Source: Streptomyces spinoverrucosus
Lineage (GTDB): Bacteria > Actinomycetota > Actinomycetes > Streptomycetales > Streptomycetaceae
Reading direction: 5' to 3'
NCBI RefSeq assembly: GCF_006539505.1
Contig: NZ_BJND01000041.1
Span: 37,841 to 101,840, forward strand
Length of the DNA stretch: 64,000 nt
This document shows, one piece after another, positions 32,073-41,295 of this stretch. The translations under genes were made by a program, and so were the position numbers. The notes under the pieces are model-generated. The model ran no database searches. It saw nothing but the letters and a program-made list of their open reading frames with translations, and was not told the DNA's origin. Within the stretch, counting starts at the first letter, position 1. Each line of letters begins with the position of its first letter.

Positions 32073-33600
32073 ATGCCGTCCCGCCGCACCCCCCGGGCCC
32101 TCAGGCACCCCCACCACCTGGCCCTCGGCCACCCGAACCCCCACCACCCGCCTCCTGGCCACCGCGGCAGCGGTGAGCGCCGCCGCACTCATCGCCGTAG
32201 CCCTCCCCGCGCACCCCGCAGCCGCCGCCCCGTACCTCGGCGCCAACAACGCCACCGTCCAGAACGACTTCAACGGCGACGGCTACCGCGATCTGGCCGT
32301 CGGCGCGCCCGGTGCCGCCAACGGCTCGGTCGACGCGGCCGGTGCGGTCGTGGTGCTGTACGGCTCCGCGAGCGGGGTCACCGCCTCCCGGCGCACGATC
32401 ATCACGCAGGCGACGGCGGGTATCCCGGACTCCCCGGAGGAGTGGGACCGCTTCGGCACCGCCGTCAGCTCCGCCGACCTGGACCGCGACGGCTACGCCG
32501 ACCTGCTCGTCGGCACCCCCGGGGAGTCCGCGGGCACCATGTGGGGAGTCGGCTCGCTCACCGTGGTGTGGGGCGGCTCCGGCGGTCTGAAGGGCGGTGC
32601 CGCTATCCCGAGGCCGACCGGCCTGGACGAGGGCTGCAACTTCGCGGCCGCCGTCGCCGCGGGCGATGTCACCGGCGACGGAGCCCCCGACCTCGGCGTC
32701 ACCGGCAACTGCGGCGCCACCACGTACACGGGCCCCTTCACCCGCACCGGCGCCCCGGCCCGCCGGGCCTTCGTGAACGACCTCGGCACCAACCGCGGGG
32801 TCGTCATGGGCGACGTCAACGGCGACGGCAGGGCGGAGCGGTTCTGGCTGCCCGGCCCCACCGGCGGAGACGTCAGCGGCCCCGTGTACCTGGAGAACGC
32901 GCCCGGCTCGTACACCGAGCTGCCCCTCGCCGACGGCCTGTCCGGGCAGATCGGCGACGTCAACGGCGACGGCTACGGCGACCTGGTCACCGGCAACCCG
33001 TACGACGCGTCACTGATGCCCGGGGACACTCCCGCGCACCGGGGCGGCGAGATCCAGGTCCTCTACGGCAGCGCGCAGGGCATCAGCACCGGCCAGCAGC
33101 CCCGGGTGTTCCACCAGGACAGCGCCGGAGTGCCGGGCGACGGCGAGAACGGCGACCTGTTCGGCTTCTCCCTCAGCGTCGGCGACACCAACGGCGACAA
33201 GTACGCGGACGTGCTCGCCGGCGCCCACGGGGAGATCCTCGGCTCCGCCAGCTACACGGGCACGGCGACCCTGCTGCGCGGATCGGCCGCCGGTCTGACC
33301 GGGAGCGGTGCCAGGACGTACTCGCAGAACACCGCCGGGCTGCCCGACACTTCCGAGGAGGGCGACATGTTCGGCGCGTCCACGCAGCTGATCGACCTGA
33401 ACAAGGACGGCCGCGCCGAAGTCGTCACCGGCACGCCCGGCGAGAACGCCGACGGATTGGTGTGGATCGCCCGCGGCGCCACGACCGGCCCGGTCATCAG
33501 CGGTTCGAAGAACATCACCGGCCGCGCCGCCGGACTGACCCGCCGCCACGCCGACATCGACTTCGGCGAGGCACTGTCGGGCGCCCGCTCGACGATCTGA
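32073..33600 (+). pseudogene. Secreted FG-GAP repeat protein, probable frameshift in signal region
   Basis: ATG 32073 has GGAG five bases upstream and begins MPSRRTPRALR, but its frame does not reach the propeller. The propeller frame carries TRLLATAAAVSAAALIAVAL, an excellent signal-peptide core ending AHPAAAA, and is first opened by GTG 32173, too late for a normal signal peptide. A 1-base loss or gain between 32073 and 32170 would join them. The mature part has about seven FG-GAP blades with calcium sites (DFNGDGYRDLAVGAPGA, DLDRDGYADLLVGTPGE, DVNGDGYGDLVTG, DTNGDKYADVLAG). Integrin-like beta propeller, extracellular. If intact it is an active gene; the lesion may be a sequencing error. 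Confidence 0.75.
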
Positions 33601-33618
33601 CCGCCCGCGTGCGGATAC

Positions 33619-33651
33619 GCGTGGACCCCGGCAGGGTACCGGGGTCCACGC
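33619..33651 (+). terminator. Terminator of FG-GAP gene
   Basis: Perfect 13-bp stem GCGTGGACCCCGG (33619-33631 with 33639-33651) and a 7-base loop, 19 bases after the stop. Confidence 0.85.
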
Positions 33652-33861
33652 CTTCCCTCATCCCTCCACTCACCGGACGACGGACAGCACGCCCCGGTCG
33701 TCCGACGAGGCCCGAGAAACGCTTCCCCTCCAGGAAACACCCGTTCGGCCCAGCGCTCCACCGGAGAGCGAAACCCCAGCTCGGCCACCACGACGCGACA
33801 CATACACCCGATTGCAGGCGTACCGCTCGCATCGCGCGCCCCCAGGCCGTTGCCTGTAGGG

Positions 33862-34788
33862 GTGCCCCCCAGACCAGCACCCGCCCCCCGCCTGCGCGGC
33901 GCCCTGTCCGCCGCGCTGATCGCCCTGTGCTGCCTGCTGGTCCCGCTCGGCGCGCTGGCCGCCTGGGCGGCGTACGGACTCACCGACACCGGCCGTTACG
34001 TCCGCACGATGGCGCCGTTGGCCGGTGACCCGGCCGTGCGGGAGGCGGTCGCGGACACCGTCGGGGACGAGGTGCTGCACCGGATCGACGCCACGCAGGG
34101 CATGCTCGATCCGTTCGTGCGGGACGCGGTGCGCTCGTTCACCCGGACCGATGCCTTCCGGGCGGGCTGGGACACGGCGAACGGGGCCGTGCACGACGCC
34201 GTACTGCGCGCCCTGCGCGACGACGACCGGCCCCGCACCGCCCCCGTCACCGTCGATCTGGCCCCGGTCACCACCCGCATCAAGCGCGAACTCGCCAACG
34301 ACAACGTGCCGTTGGCCCACCACATCCCGGTCCGCCACACCGAGGTCGCGGTCCTCGCGCCCGAAGAACTGGACCGGCTCCGAAAGGGATACGACGTGCT
34401 GGAAGTCGCCGCCCTGTGGCTGCCGGTCGCGGCCGTCACCTTCGCCGTCGCCGGCATCGCCGTCGCGACCTGCCGCCGCCGTGCGATCACCGCCACCGCC
34501 CTCGGCACGGCCCTCGGCGGCGCCCTACTCGGCACGGCCGTGGCCGCCGGCCGCGCGCTCACCCTGTCCGACCTGCCCGCCACGGTCTCCCGGCCCGCCG
34601 CCGGCGCGGTCTACGACGCCCTCACCGCGACCCTGCGCACCACGTCCTGGCTGCTCGTGGGCCTGGGCCTCACGGTGGCCCTGGCCACCTGGCTCACCGG
34701 CCGTCACGGCCCTCTCGTACGACGTCGGCCAGCACCCGCAACGCCCGCTCCAGTTCCGCCTCAGCAGCCGACGCGAGCCCAAGCCTGA
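33862..34788 (+). CDS. Integral membrane protein, function unknown
   Basis: 308 aa from GTG 33862 (TTG 33850 possible); no Shine-Dalgarno. One N-terminal helix (LSAALIALCCLLVPLGALAAWAAYGL), a 150-residue extracytoplasmic loop rich in charged residues (TGRYVRTMAPLAGDPAVREAVADTV), then three more helices near the C-terminus and a Pro-rich tail. The pattern resembles actinobacterial proteins with a conserved external helical domain. The 3' end overlaps the convergent MocR gene by 95 bases. Confidence 0.65.
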   Translation: MPPRPAPAPRLRGALSAALIALCCLLVPLGALAAWAAYGLTDTGRYVRTMAPLAGDPAVREAVADTVGDEVLHRIDATQGMLDPFVRDAVRSFTRTDAFRAGWDTANGAVHDAVLRALRDDDRPRTAPVTVDLAPVTTRIKRELANDNVPLAHHIPVRHTEVAVLAPEELDRLRKGYDVLEVAALWLPVAAVTFAVAGIAVATCRRRAITATALGTALGGALLGTAVAAGRALTLSDLPATVSRPAAGAVYDALTATLRTTSWLLVGLGLTVALATWLTGRHGPLVRRRPAPATPAPVPPQQPTRAQA

Positions 34789-36046
34789 CCGCGTCCGGCG
34801 TGCGGTTCGCGCCCACGGCGAAGGCGGTCCCGGGCGTGACGGCGATGCCGTGCGCGGCGGCGGCCGCCGTGAAGGTGTCGGCGCGCCACGGCGGCGGCAG
34901 CTCCCACCAGGCGTAATAGGCCCCCGGGTCGCTCCGTACGGCGAAGTCGCCCAGCCACCGCCGCACCATCCGCTGCCGCCGCGCCGCGTCCGCCCGCTTG
35001 GCCGCCACCAGCCGCTCCACGGTCCCGTCCCCGAGCCACCCCACCGCCGCCTCAAGCGCGAACCGCCCCGCGCTCCACCCACCGGACCGGATCGCGCCCG
35101 CCACCGCGTCCACCCGCCCCGGCGGTACGACGAGAAACCCGACGGTGAGTCCGGGCGCGACGCGCTTGGACAGACCGTCGACGACGTGGATGAGGTGCGG
35201 CGCGTGGACGGCGAGGGGCGGCTCGGGCCGCAGGAAGGACCAGATGCGGTCCTCGACGACGGGCATCTCCAAGTCCTTTGCCACCTGGGCGACTTGGATC
35301 TTCCGCTCCTCGCTCATCGTCACCGACGTCGGGTTGTGCAGCGTCGGCTGCACGTAGAGGGCGGACAGGGGCGCGCTGCGGTGGGCGCCTCGCAGCGCCT
35401 CGGGGAGGAGACCGTCGCCGTCCGTGGCCAGCGGGACGAGCGTGATGCCGAGCCGGGCGGCGATCTCCTTCACCAGCGGATACGTCAGCTCCTCGACGCC
35501 GACCCGGCCGCCCGGCCGGACCAGGGAGGCCAGGGCGGCGGCGATCGCCTGCCGGGCGTTGCCCGTGAACAGCAGCCGCGCGGGGTCCGGGCAGCCGAGG
35601 AGCGCGGCGGCGGCCTCGCGGGCGGGGGCGGTGCCGGTGGCGGCGGCCGGGCGGAGGGCCTCGGTGAGGGCGTCGGGCTGGAGCAGAGGCGCGAGGGTGG
35701 GGGCGAGGAGAGCGGACTGGCCGAGGGCGGTGGGGTAGTTGAGTTCGAGGTTGACGGGAGCGGCGGCCGACGGCTCGGTGAGCGCCCGGCCCCCATGCGC
35801 GACCGGCGTGGCCCGGACGAACGTGCCGCGCCCGACCTCGCCCACCACCAGTCCCCGGCGCACCAGCTCGCCGTACACCCGCCCGGCGGTCGACGCGGCG
35901 ATCCCGCGTCGCCGCGCGAACGCCCGCTGCGGGGGCAGCCGTTGACCGGGCCTGAGCCGCCCGGCGGCGATGTCGGCGGCGATGCGGTCGGCCAGCGCCA
36001 GATAGTCGTCCACGTCGCCCCCGCCCTCACCGGATCCGGATTGCAC
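34694..36046 (-). CDS. MocR-type GntR regulator with aminotransferase domain
   Basis: About 440-450 aa; GTG 36046 or GTG 36013 (G-rich sequence upstream). N-terminal winged HTH (ADRIAADIAAGRLRPGQRLPPQRAFARRRG, GRVYGELVRRGLVVGEVGRGTFV), then a type I PLP aminotransferase fold with YVQPTLHNPTSVTM and the Schiff-base lysine in VDGLSKRVAPG. MocR proteins use PLP to sense metabolites and usually control a divergent neighbour; here that is the alpha/beta hydrolase gene, with the shared operator between. The 3' end overlaps the convergent membrane gene by 95 bases. Confidence 0.88.
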   Translation of the reverse strand: MQSGSGEGGGDVDDYLALADRIAADIAAGRLRPGQRLPPQRAFARRRGIAASTAGRVYGELVRRGLVVGEVGRGTFVRATPVAHGGRALTEPSAAAPVNLELNYPTALGQSALLAPTLAPLLQPDALTEALRPAAATGTAPAREAAAALLGCPDPARLLFTGNARQAIAAALASLVRPGGRVGVEELTYPLVKEIAARLGITLVPLATDGDGLLPEALRGAHRSAPLSALYVQPTLHNPTSVTMSEERKIQVAQVAKDLEMPVVEDRIWSFLRPEPPLAVHAPHLIHVVDGLSKRVAPGLTVGFLVVPPGRVDAVAGAIRSGGWSAGRFALEAAVGWLGDGTVERLVAAKRADAARRQRMVRRWLGDFAVRSDPGAYYAWWELPPPWRADTFTAAAAAHGIAVTPGTAFAVGANRTPDAVRLGLASAAEAELERALRVLADVVREGRDGR

Positions 36047-36073
36047 CGAGAGCAAAGATCCTATTGCACCGAG
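36040..36073. promoter_or_regulatory. MocR operator, two direct repeats
   Basis: ATTGCACCGAG occurs at 36040-36050 and 36063-36073, a 23-bp period typical of MocR direct-repeat sites. The second copy contains the -35 hexamer of the rightward hydrolase promoter, and TAGGAT between the copies on the minus strand (36058-36063) could be the -10 of mocR itself. Confidence 0.6.
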
Positions 36074-36093
36074 GAGTTGGGCCCACCTAGGGT
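36064..36093 (+). promoter_or_regulatory. Promoter of alpha/beta hydrolase gene
   Basis: TTGCAC (36064-36069), 18-bp spacer, TAGGGT (36088-36093), then 7 bases to ATG 36101, implying a leaderless transcript. Confidence 0.6.
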
Positions 36094-36100
36094 CGACCAC

Positions 36101-36883
36101 ATGACCCCCTTCCTCGCATACGAGGACAAAGGCGCCGATACGTCGTCCCGACCGCCCCTCGTCCTCGTCCACGGCCACCCCTTCGACCACACCATGTGGG
36201 CGCCGCAGATCGAGGCGTTCGCCGCCGAGCGCCGCGTCATCGCCCCCGACCTGAGGGGCTACGGCGCGTCCCCGGTCACCCCCGGCATCACCCCGCTCTC
36301 CGTCTTCGCGCAGGACATCGGGGACCTGCTGGAGGAGCTGAAGGTGGAGTCGTACGTCCTGGCCGGGCTGTCGATGGGCGGCCAGATCGCGATGGAGTGC
36401 TACGCCCGCTTCGGCGACCGCGTCCGGGGCCTGGTCCTCGCCGACACCTTCCCGGCGGCCGAGACACCGGTGGGCAAACGCGTCCGCAACGCGATGGCGG
36501 ACCGGCTGCTCCGGGAGGGCATGCGGGGGTACGCCGACGAGGTGCTGGAGAAGATGGTCGCCCCGTACGCGGCGCCCCAGGTCAAGGCCCACGTCCACCG
36601 CATGATGACCGGCACCCCGCCCGAGGGCGCCGCGGCGGCCCTGCGCGGCCGGGCCGAACGCCCCGACTACCGCGAACTGCTGACCCGCGTCACGGTCCCG
36701 TCCCTGGTGGTGGCCGGCGCGGACGACACGTACACGCCGGTGTCCGACGCTCGGGCCATGCACGCGGCCCTGCCCGACTCCACCCTCCAGGTGATCGAGT
36801 CCGCGGCCCACATGCCGAACCTGGAACGCCCGGAGGCATTCAACGCGGCACTGAGGGAGTTCCTGGCCCGAGTGGACCCCTAG
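36101..36883 (+). CDS. Alpha/beta hydrolase
   Basis: 260 aa from ATG 36101. Complete triad: nucleophile Ser91 in GLSMGG, acid Asp208/209 in AGADDTYTP, His237 in SAAHMPN; oxyanion loop HGHPFDHTMW. Resembles 3-oxoadipate enol-lactonase / haloperoxidase-type hydrolases. Cytosolic. Expression is probably controlled by the divergent MocR regulator through the shared operator. Substrate not deducible. Confidence 0.88.
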   Translation: MTPFLAYEDKGADTSSRPPLVLVHGHPFDHTMWAPQIEAFAAERRVIAPDLRGYGASPVTPGITPLSVFAQDIGDLLEELKVESYVLAGLSMGGQIAMECYARFGDRVRGLVLADTFPAAETPVGKRVRNAMADRLLREGMRGYADEVLEKMVAPYAAPQVKAHVHRMMTGTPPEGAAAALRGRAERPDYRELLTRVTVPSLVVAGADDTYTPVSDARAMHAALPDSTLQVIESAAHMPNLERPEAFNAALREFLARVDP

Positions 36884-36890
36884 GGGCCCT

Positions 36891-36935
36891 TCTAGTCCCG
36901 CTCAGTCCCGCTCAGTCCCGCTCAGTGCCGCTCAG
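36891..36935 (+). repeat. Short tandem repeat, 10-bp unit
   Basis: AGTCCCGCTC repeated about four times (last copy AGTGCCGCTC) immediately after the hydrolase stop. No gene function apparent. Confidence 0.8.
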
Positions 36936-36951
36936 GCGGAACCGGCCCCTC

Positions 36952-36980
36952 CTGACCGGACGTGATCAAACGGTCATAAT
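36952..36980 (+). promoter_or_regulatory. Promoter of FUSC gene
   Basis: CTGACC (36952-36957), 17-bp spacer, CATAAT (36975-36980), then 6 bases to ATG 36987. Close to a housekeeping-sigma consensus and predicts a leaderless mRNA. Confidence 0.65.
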
Positions 36981-36986
36981 GTCCCC

Positions 36987-38933
36987 ATGGCCCGCGAGTT
37001 CCCCGTCAGTCTCACGCCGCCCGACTGGCTGGTCAGGAACCTCCGGTCGCACAAGGCGCCCGTCAACCGGCCCGCCGTCGCCCGGGCGGCCGTCTCGCTG
37101 GCGCTGCCGCTCGCGATCGGGCTCGCCGTCGGCCGGCCCGCCTACGGCGCCGTCGCCGCCATGGGCGCCCTGTCCGGCGTCATCAGCGACACGGCCGCCG
37201 CCTACCGGCTGCGGGTGCTGACCATCGCCGTGCCGCAGCTCTTCGGCGCCGCCGGCGTCACCCTCGGCACCCTCGTCAACGGGCACGGCTGGGTCGCCGT
37301 CGCCACCGTCACCGGCGTCGCCCTGGTCTCCGGGATGATCTCGACGATCGGCGCGATCGCCTCCGTCTCCGGGCTGCTCCTGCTGCTGAACGCCGTGATC
37401 GGGGCCGGGCTGCCGCTGCCGGGCGAGTGGTGGCTGGCGCCGCTGCTGCTGTCCGGCGGCGGGCTGCTCGTGCTGGTGCTCGCGCTGCTCGCCTGGCCGC
37501 TGCGCTCCGGCGTTCCCGAACGCGCCGCCGTCGCCGGCACCTACCGGGCCGTCGCCGACCTGCTCGCCGTCTGCGGCGCCGACTCCGCGGTGGCCTACGA
37601 CGACGCCCGCCACTCCGCCACCCTCGCCCTCAACGAGGCCTACGACCTGGTCCTGTCCCACCGCGCCCGCCACCACGGCCGCAGCCCGGAACTGACTCGT
37701 CTGGTCGCCCAGTTGAACGCCGTCACCCCGCTCGTCGAGGCCGCCCCCGCCGCCCACCTCAGCGGACGGCCCCTGCACCCCGAGGTCGCGGCGGCCATCC
37801 GCGCCGTCGCCGACGCGGTCGAAACCGGCCGCACCGAGCCGCTGCGGCTCCGCCTGCCGACGCCCACCACCGAAACCGCCCGCGCGGTGAACCACGCCCT
37901 GCGGCACGCCGCCGACGTCGTCACCGCGCCGGACGTCGACCCGCGCGGCATCGACGACCGCCTCGGCGGCCCCGCCGGGCTGGGCGTCCGTACCGCACGG
38001 GCCGCCCGCAGCGCCGTCCTGTCGGCCGGCTCCTGGCGCTACGGCCTGCGCCTCGCCCTGTGCATCGGCATCGCCCAGGCCCTGGTCTCCCTCATCGCCG
38101 TACCGCGCTCCTACTGGGTCGCCCTGACCATCACCTTCGTCCTCAAGCCCGACTTCGGCTCGGTCTTCTCCCGCGCCCTGCTGCGCGCGCTCGGCACGGT
38201 CGCCGGGCTGGTCGTCGCGGCGGCGGTGCTCTCGGAGGTGCCGCGCGGCTGGTGGGACGTACCGGTCCTGCTGCTGCTCGCCCCGCTGATCCCGGCGCTC
38301 ACCCCGCGCGGGTACGGCTACCAGACCGCCGCGATCACGCCGGTGATCCTCCTGCTGTCCGACGTCCTCAACCAGCAGGGCACCGACCTGCTGCTGCCCC
38401 GCCTGGTCGACTCCCTCATGGGCTGCGCGATCGCCCTGATCGCCGGGTATCTGCTGTGGCCGGAGAGCTGGCACACCCGGGTCGGCGACCGCCTCGCCGA
38501 CGCGGTCGCGGACACGGCCCGCTACGTCGAGACGGCCTTCGCCGCCACGGCGGACCCCGCGGCCCGCGCCCGGATGCGCCGCCGCCTGTACCGCGACCTG
38601 TCCGGCATCCGTACGGAATTCCAGCGCGCCCTCACCGAACCCCCGCCCACCGGCCGCCGGGCCGCCGCGTGGTGGCCGCTGGTCGTCGCCGTGGAACGGA
38701 TCGTGGACGCGACGACGGCGGCACGGGTCCGCGTCAAACACGGATCCGCACCGCCGTCGAAGGCGGAGATCGATCAGGTGGCCCTGCAACTGAGGGACCT
38801 GTCCCAGGGCCTGCGCGAAGTGGAGACCCTCACGCCCGTCCGCACCGACCTCACGGGCCCGGCGGGCAGCGTTCTGGAGCCCCTGCGCCAGGAGGTCGCG
38901 GCGGCGCGAGCGATCGCGTCACCGCAACCCTAG
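36987..38933 (+). CDS. FUSC-family membrane protein (aromatic acid exporter type)
   Basis: 648 aa. Two six-helix membrane blocks (residues about 30-180 and 350-500), each followed by a long cytoplasmic helical domain, as in FUSC/YccS proteins. Markers: YGAVAAMGALSGVISDTAAAYRLR, SYWVALTITFVLKPDFGSVFSRALLRALGTVAG. Related proteins export aromatic acids such as p-hydroxybenzoate. Own promoter, monocistronic, convergent with PhoX. Confidence 0.85.
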   Translation: MAREFPVSLTPPDWLVRNLRSHKAPVNRPAVARAAVSLALPLAIGLAVGRPAYGAVAAMGALSGVISDTAAAYRLRVLTIAVPQLFGAAGVTLGTLVNGHGWVAVATVTGVALVSGMISTIGAIASVSGLLLLLNAVIGAGLPLPGEWWLAPLLLSGGGLLVLVLALLAWPLRSGVPERAAVAGTYRAVADLLAVCGADSAVAYDDARHSATLALNEAYDLVLSHRARHHGRSPELTRLVAQLNAVTPLVEAAPAAHLSGRPLHPEVAAAIRAVADAVETGRTEPLRLRLPTPTTETARAVNHALRHAADVVTAPDVDPRGIDDRLGGPAGLGVRTARAARSAVLSAGSWRYGLRLALCIGIAQALVSLIAVPRSYWVALTITFVLKPDFGSVFSRALLRALGTVAGLVVAAAVLSEVPRGWWDVPVLLLLAPLIPALTPRGYGYQTAAITPVILLLSDVLNQQGTDLLLPRLVDSLMGCAIALIAGYLLWPESWHTRVGDRLADAVADTARYVETAFAATADPAARARMRRRLYRDLSGIRTEFQRALTEPPPTGRRAAAWWPLVVAVERIVDATTAARVRVKHGSAPPSKAEIDQVALQLRDLSQGLREVETLTPVRTDLTGPAGSVLEPLRQEVAAARAIASPQP

Positions 38934-38971
38934 GGACCCCAGGGACTGCCTGTCGTGGCCGTCCCGGCTGG

Positions 38972-41047
38972 TCAGGCGCCGACGTCGCAGCCGTCCTTGC
39001 GCCACACGGCCACGACCGCGGGACGGTTGAGCTTGCCGGGTCCGTCGGGCCAGGCGCTCAGGGGCTTCTCGGCGGTCGCCCCGTCGACCTCGCCCGGGTG
39101 CTGCACAGCGACCAGGACACGGCGCTCCTGGATGATCGGCCCGCAGGTCTCGGCGCCGATCGGCACGCTCAGGAACTGCTTCAGCTCACCGCGCCGGTCA
39201 CCGCGCGTAGCTACACCGAAGAGGCCGTCGTGGAAGCCGAGCGAGTTGCCGTCGGTGGAGATCCACAGGTTGCCGTACCGGTCGAAGGCGACGTTGTCCG
39301 GGCAGGAGATCGGGCTGACCTGGTCCTTCGGGAAGCCGGCGAAGTAGGTGGCCGGGTCCTCCGGGTCACCGGCGACCAGGAACAGGCTCCAGGCGAACTT
39401 GGTGCTGTCGGCGCGGTTCCAGCGCTCGGTGAGCTCCAGGACCTGCCCGTGCTTGTTGGCGTTGCGCGGGTTGGCCTCGTCCGGCTTGGCGTTCGAACCG
39501 ACACCGCGGGCGCTGTTGTTGGTGAGGGCGAGGTACACCTTGCCGGTGTGCGGGTTGGGCTCGATGTCCTCGGGCCGGTCCATCTTCGTGGCGCCGACCT
39601 TGTCACCGGCGAGGCGGGTGAAGACGAACACCTCTTCGGCGGTCATGCCCTCGACGTGGGACACCGCACCGTCCGCCGTCGCCGTGGCCAGCGGAATCCA
39701 CTCGCCGGAGCCGTCGAACTCGCCGTCCCGCGGAAGCTTGCCGGTGCCGTCTATCTCGATCGCGGGGGAGTCACCCGTGAGCTTGGCGACGTAGAGGGTG
39801 CCCTCGTCGAGCAGCGACAGGTTGTGCTCGCGGACGGCGCGGGAGTAGCCCTTCTTCATCCGCTTGCTGCCGACGAACTTGTAGAAGTAGTCGAAGCGCT
39901 CGTCGTCACCGGAGTACACGACCGGACGGCCGTCGTGCGTCAGACGCACGGTCGCGCCCTCGTGCTTGAAGCGGCCGAGCGCGGTGTGCTTGCGCGGCGT
40001 GGAGGTCGGGTCGTACGGGTCGAACTCGACGACGTAGCCGAAGCGGTGCGGCTCGTTGGGCTCCTGGGCGACGTCGAACCGCTTGTCGAACAGCTCCCAC
40101 TTGCGGTCGCTGCCGCCGGTGGGCATGCCGTAGCGCTTGTCCGTCGTCCGGCTCGCGTTGGCGAAGTACTGGTTGAAGTTCTCCTCGCCGTGCAGCGTGG
40201 TGCCCCACGGGGTCACGCCGCCCGCGCAGTCGTTGAGGGTGCCGAGGACCTTGGTGCCGTTCGGGTCGGCGGAGGTCTTGACCAGGTCGGACCCGGCGAC
40301 GGGCCCGGTGAGCCGGAACTCGGTCGTGGCGGTCACACGCCGGTTGAGGTGGTGCCGAGGCACGGGCGTCAGCTTCCCGGTCCTCCGATCCCCCTCGACG
40401 ACGACGGCGGACAGCCCATGCGCGGCCCAGGCGATCTCGACCTGCTCGCGGGTGGGATTGTCCTCGTCGTAGTCGCGGAACATGAGCACCTCGTCGGTGT
40501 ACTCGTGGTTCGCGACGAGGATCTGCCGGTTGCGCTCGCCGGGCAGCGGCAGCAGCGCCAGGAAGTCGCAGTTGTACCCGAACTGACCGGCCTGGGCCTT
40601 GGCGGTCTGGTTGTCCGGGTCGAAGGCGGGCGCGCCGCGCAGGATGGGCTCGCCCCAGCGGATCACGATGTTCTGGCCGTACCCCTCGGGGATGGTCACG
40701 GCGTCGTTGGTGTTCGGCGCGACGGGCGCGAAGCGCAGGCCGCGGGCACCCTTGTTGCCCGGCTTGCCCGGCTTGTGCCAGCGGTCGGCGGACGCGGCCT
40801 CGGCCTGCGGGGCGGCGGCGACGTTGGCAGCAGTGCCGGCAGCGGCGGCCGCGGTGACGACGGCGGCGGCACGCATCACGCTACGGCGGCTGAGGGCGCC
40901 GGCGATGACGTCGCCGACGTACGGGTTGGCGGTGGTGTTGGGCACCTCGTGGAAACAGGCGTCACCACAACGGAAACGGCAGGTCAGAGCGGACCGTCCA
41001 CCCGCATGCGAGTCATTGGTTCTTACGATAGGCAGCAGATTGCGCAC
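38972..41047 (-). CDS. PhoX/DUF839-family secreted phosphatase
   Basis: 691 aa from GTG 41047 with GGGGAG five bases upstream. A Tat signal, SRRSVMRAAAVVTAAAAAG, precedes the mature domain, although about 45 residues lie ahead of it. The mature part is the DUF839 beta-propeller: IPEGYGQNIVIRWGEPI, GYNCDFLALLPL, LVANHEYTDEVLMF, GTLNDCAGGVTPWGTTLHGEENF, with many acidic calcium/iron ligands. PhoX enzymes are iron-calcium alkaline phosphatases. A PHO box 74 bases upstream supports phosphate control by PhoP. Confidence 0.88.
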   Translation of the reverse strand: MRNLLPIVRTNDSHAGGRSALTCRFRCGDACFHEVPNTTANPYVGDVIAGALSRRSVMRAAAVVTAAAAAGTAANVAAAPQAEAASADRWHKPGKPGNKGARGLRFAPVAPNTNDAVTIPEGYGQNIVIRWGEPILRGAPAFDPDNQTAKAQAGQFGYNCDFLALLPLPGERNRQILVANHEYTDEVLMFRDYDEDNPTREQVEIAWAAHGLSAVVVEGDRRTGKLTPVPRHHLNRRVTATTEFRLTGPVAGSDLVKTSADPNGTKVLGTLNDCAGGVTPWGTTLHGEENFNQYFANASRTTDKRYGMPTGGSDRKWELFDKRFDVAQEPNEPHRFGYVVEFDPYDPTSTPRKHTALGRFKHEGATVRLTHDGRPVVYSGDDERFDYFYKFVGSKRMKKGYSRAVREHNLSLLDEGTLYVAKLTGDSPAIEIDGTGKLPRDGEFDGSGEWIPLATATADGAVSHVEGMTAEEVFVFTRLAGDKVGATKMDRPEDIEPNPHTGKVYLALTNNSARGVGSNAKPDEANPRNANKHGQVLELTERWNRADSTKFAWSLFLVAGDPEDPATYFAGFPKDQVSPISCPDNVAFDRYGNLWISTDGNSLGFHDGLFGVATRGDRRGELKQFLSVPIGAETCGPIIQERRVLVAVQHPGEVDGATAEKPLSAWPDGPGKLNRPAVVAVWRKDGCDVGA

Positions 41048-41120
41048 TATTACTCCCCTTGCTTCCCCTTTGAATCCGGCGTGACGGACGGTAGGAGCAC
41101 GTTTGTGCGGGAGCGGAGCG

Positions 41121-41142
41121 ATGGGGTGAACGGAGCGTGAAC
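41121..41142 (-). promoter_or_regulatory. PHO box upstream of PhoX
   Basis: On the minus strand two adjacent 11-base direct repeats GTTCACGCTCC and GTTCACCCCAT (41132-41142 and 41121-41131). This is the spacing and heptamer (GTTCACC) known for PhoP binding in Streptomyces. Confidence 0.75.
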
Positions 41143-41295
41143 CGGAGGTATCTGTCAGGGAGTTGAGGTTTACGCACATCACGGCTTGGTCCGGCCCTTG
41201 ACGCGGACGCCGTCACCCCTCCCCGGACCGCTAACCTTACGTGTCCGTCCTGGCCAGGGATTGACGGGCATCACCTCACGCGAAGGGTTGCGCAC

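Noticed and set aside
37427..41140. Plus-strand open frame of 1237 codons
   Set aside because: Runs through FUSC (other frame) and antisense to PhoX; no domain pattern.
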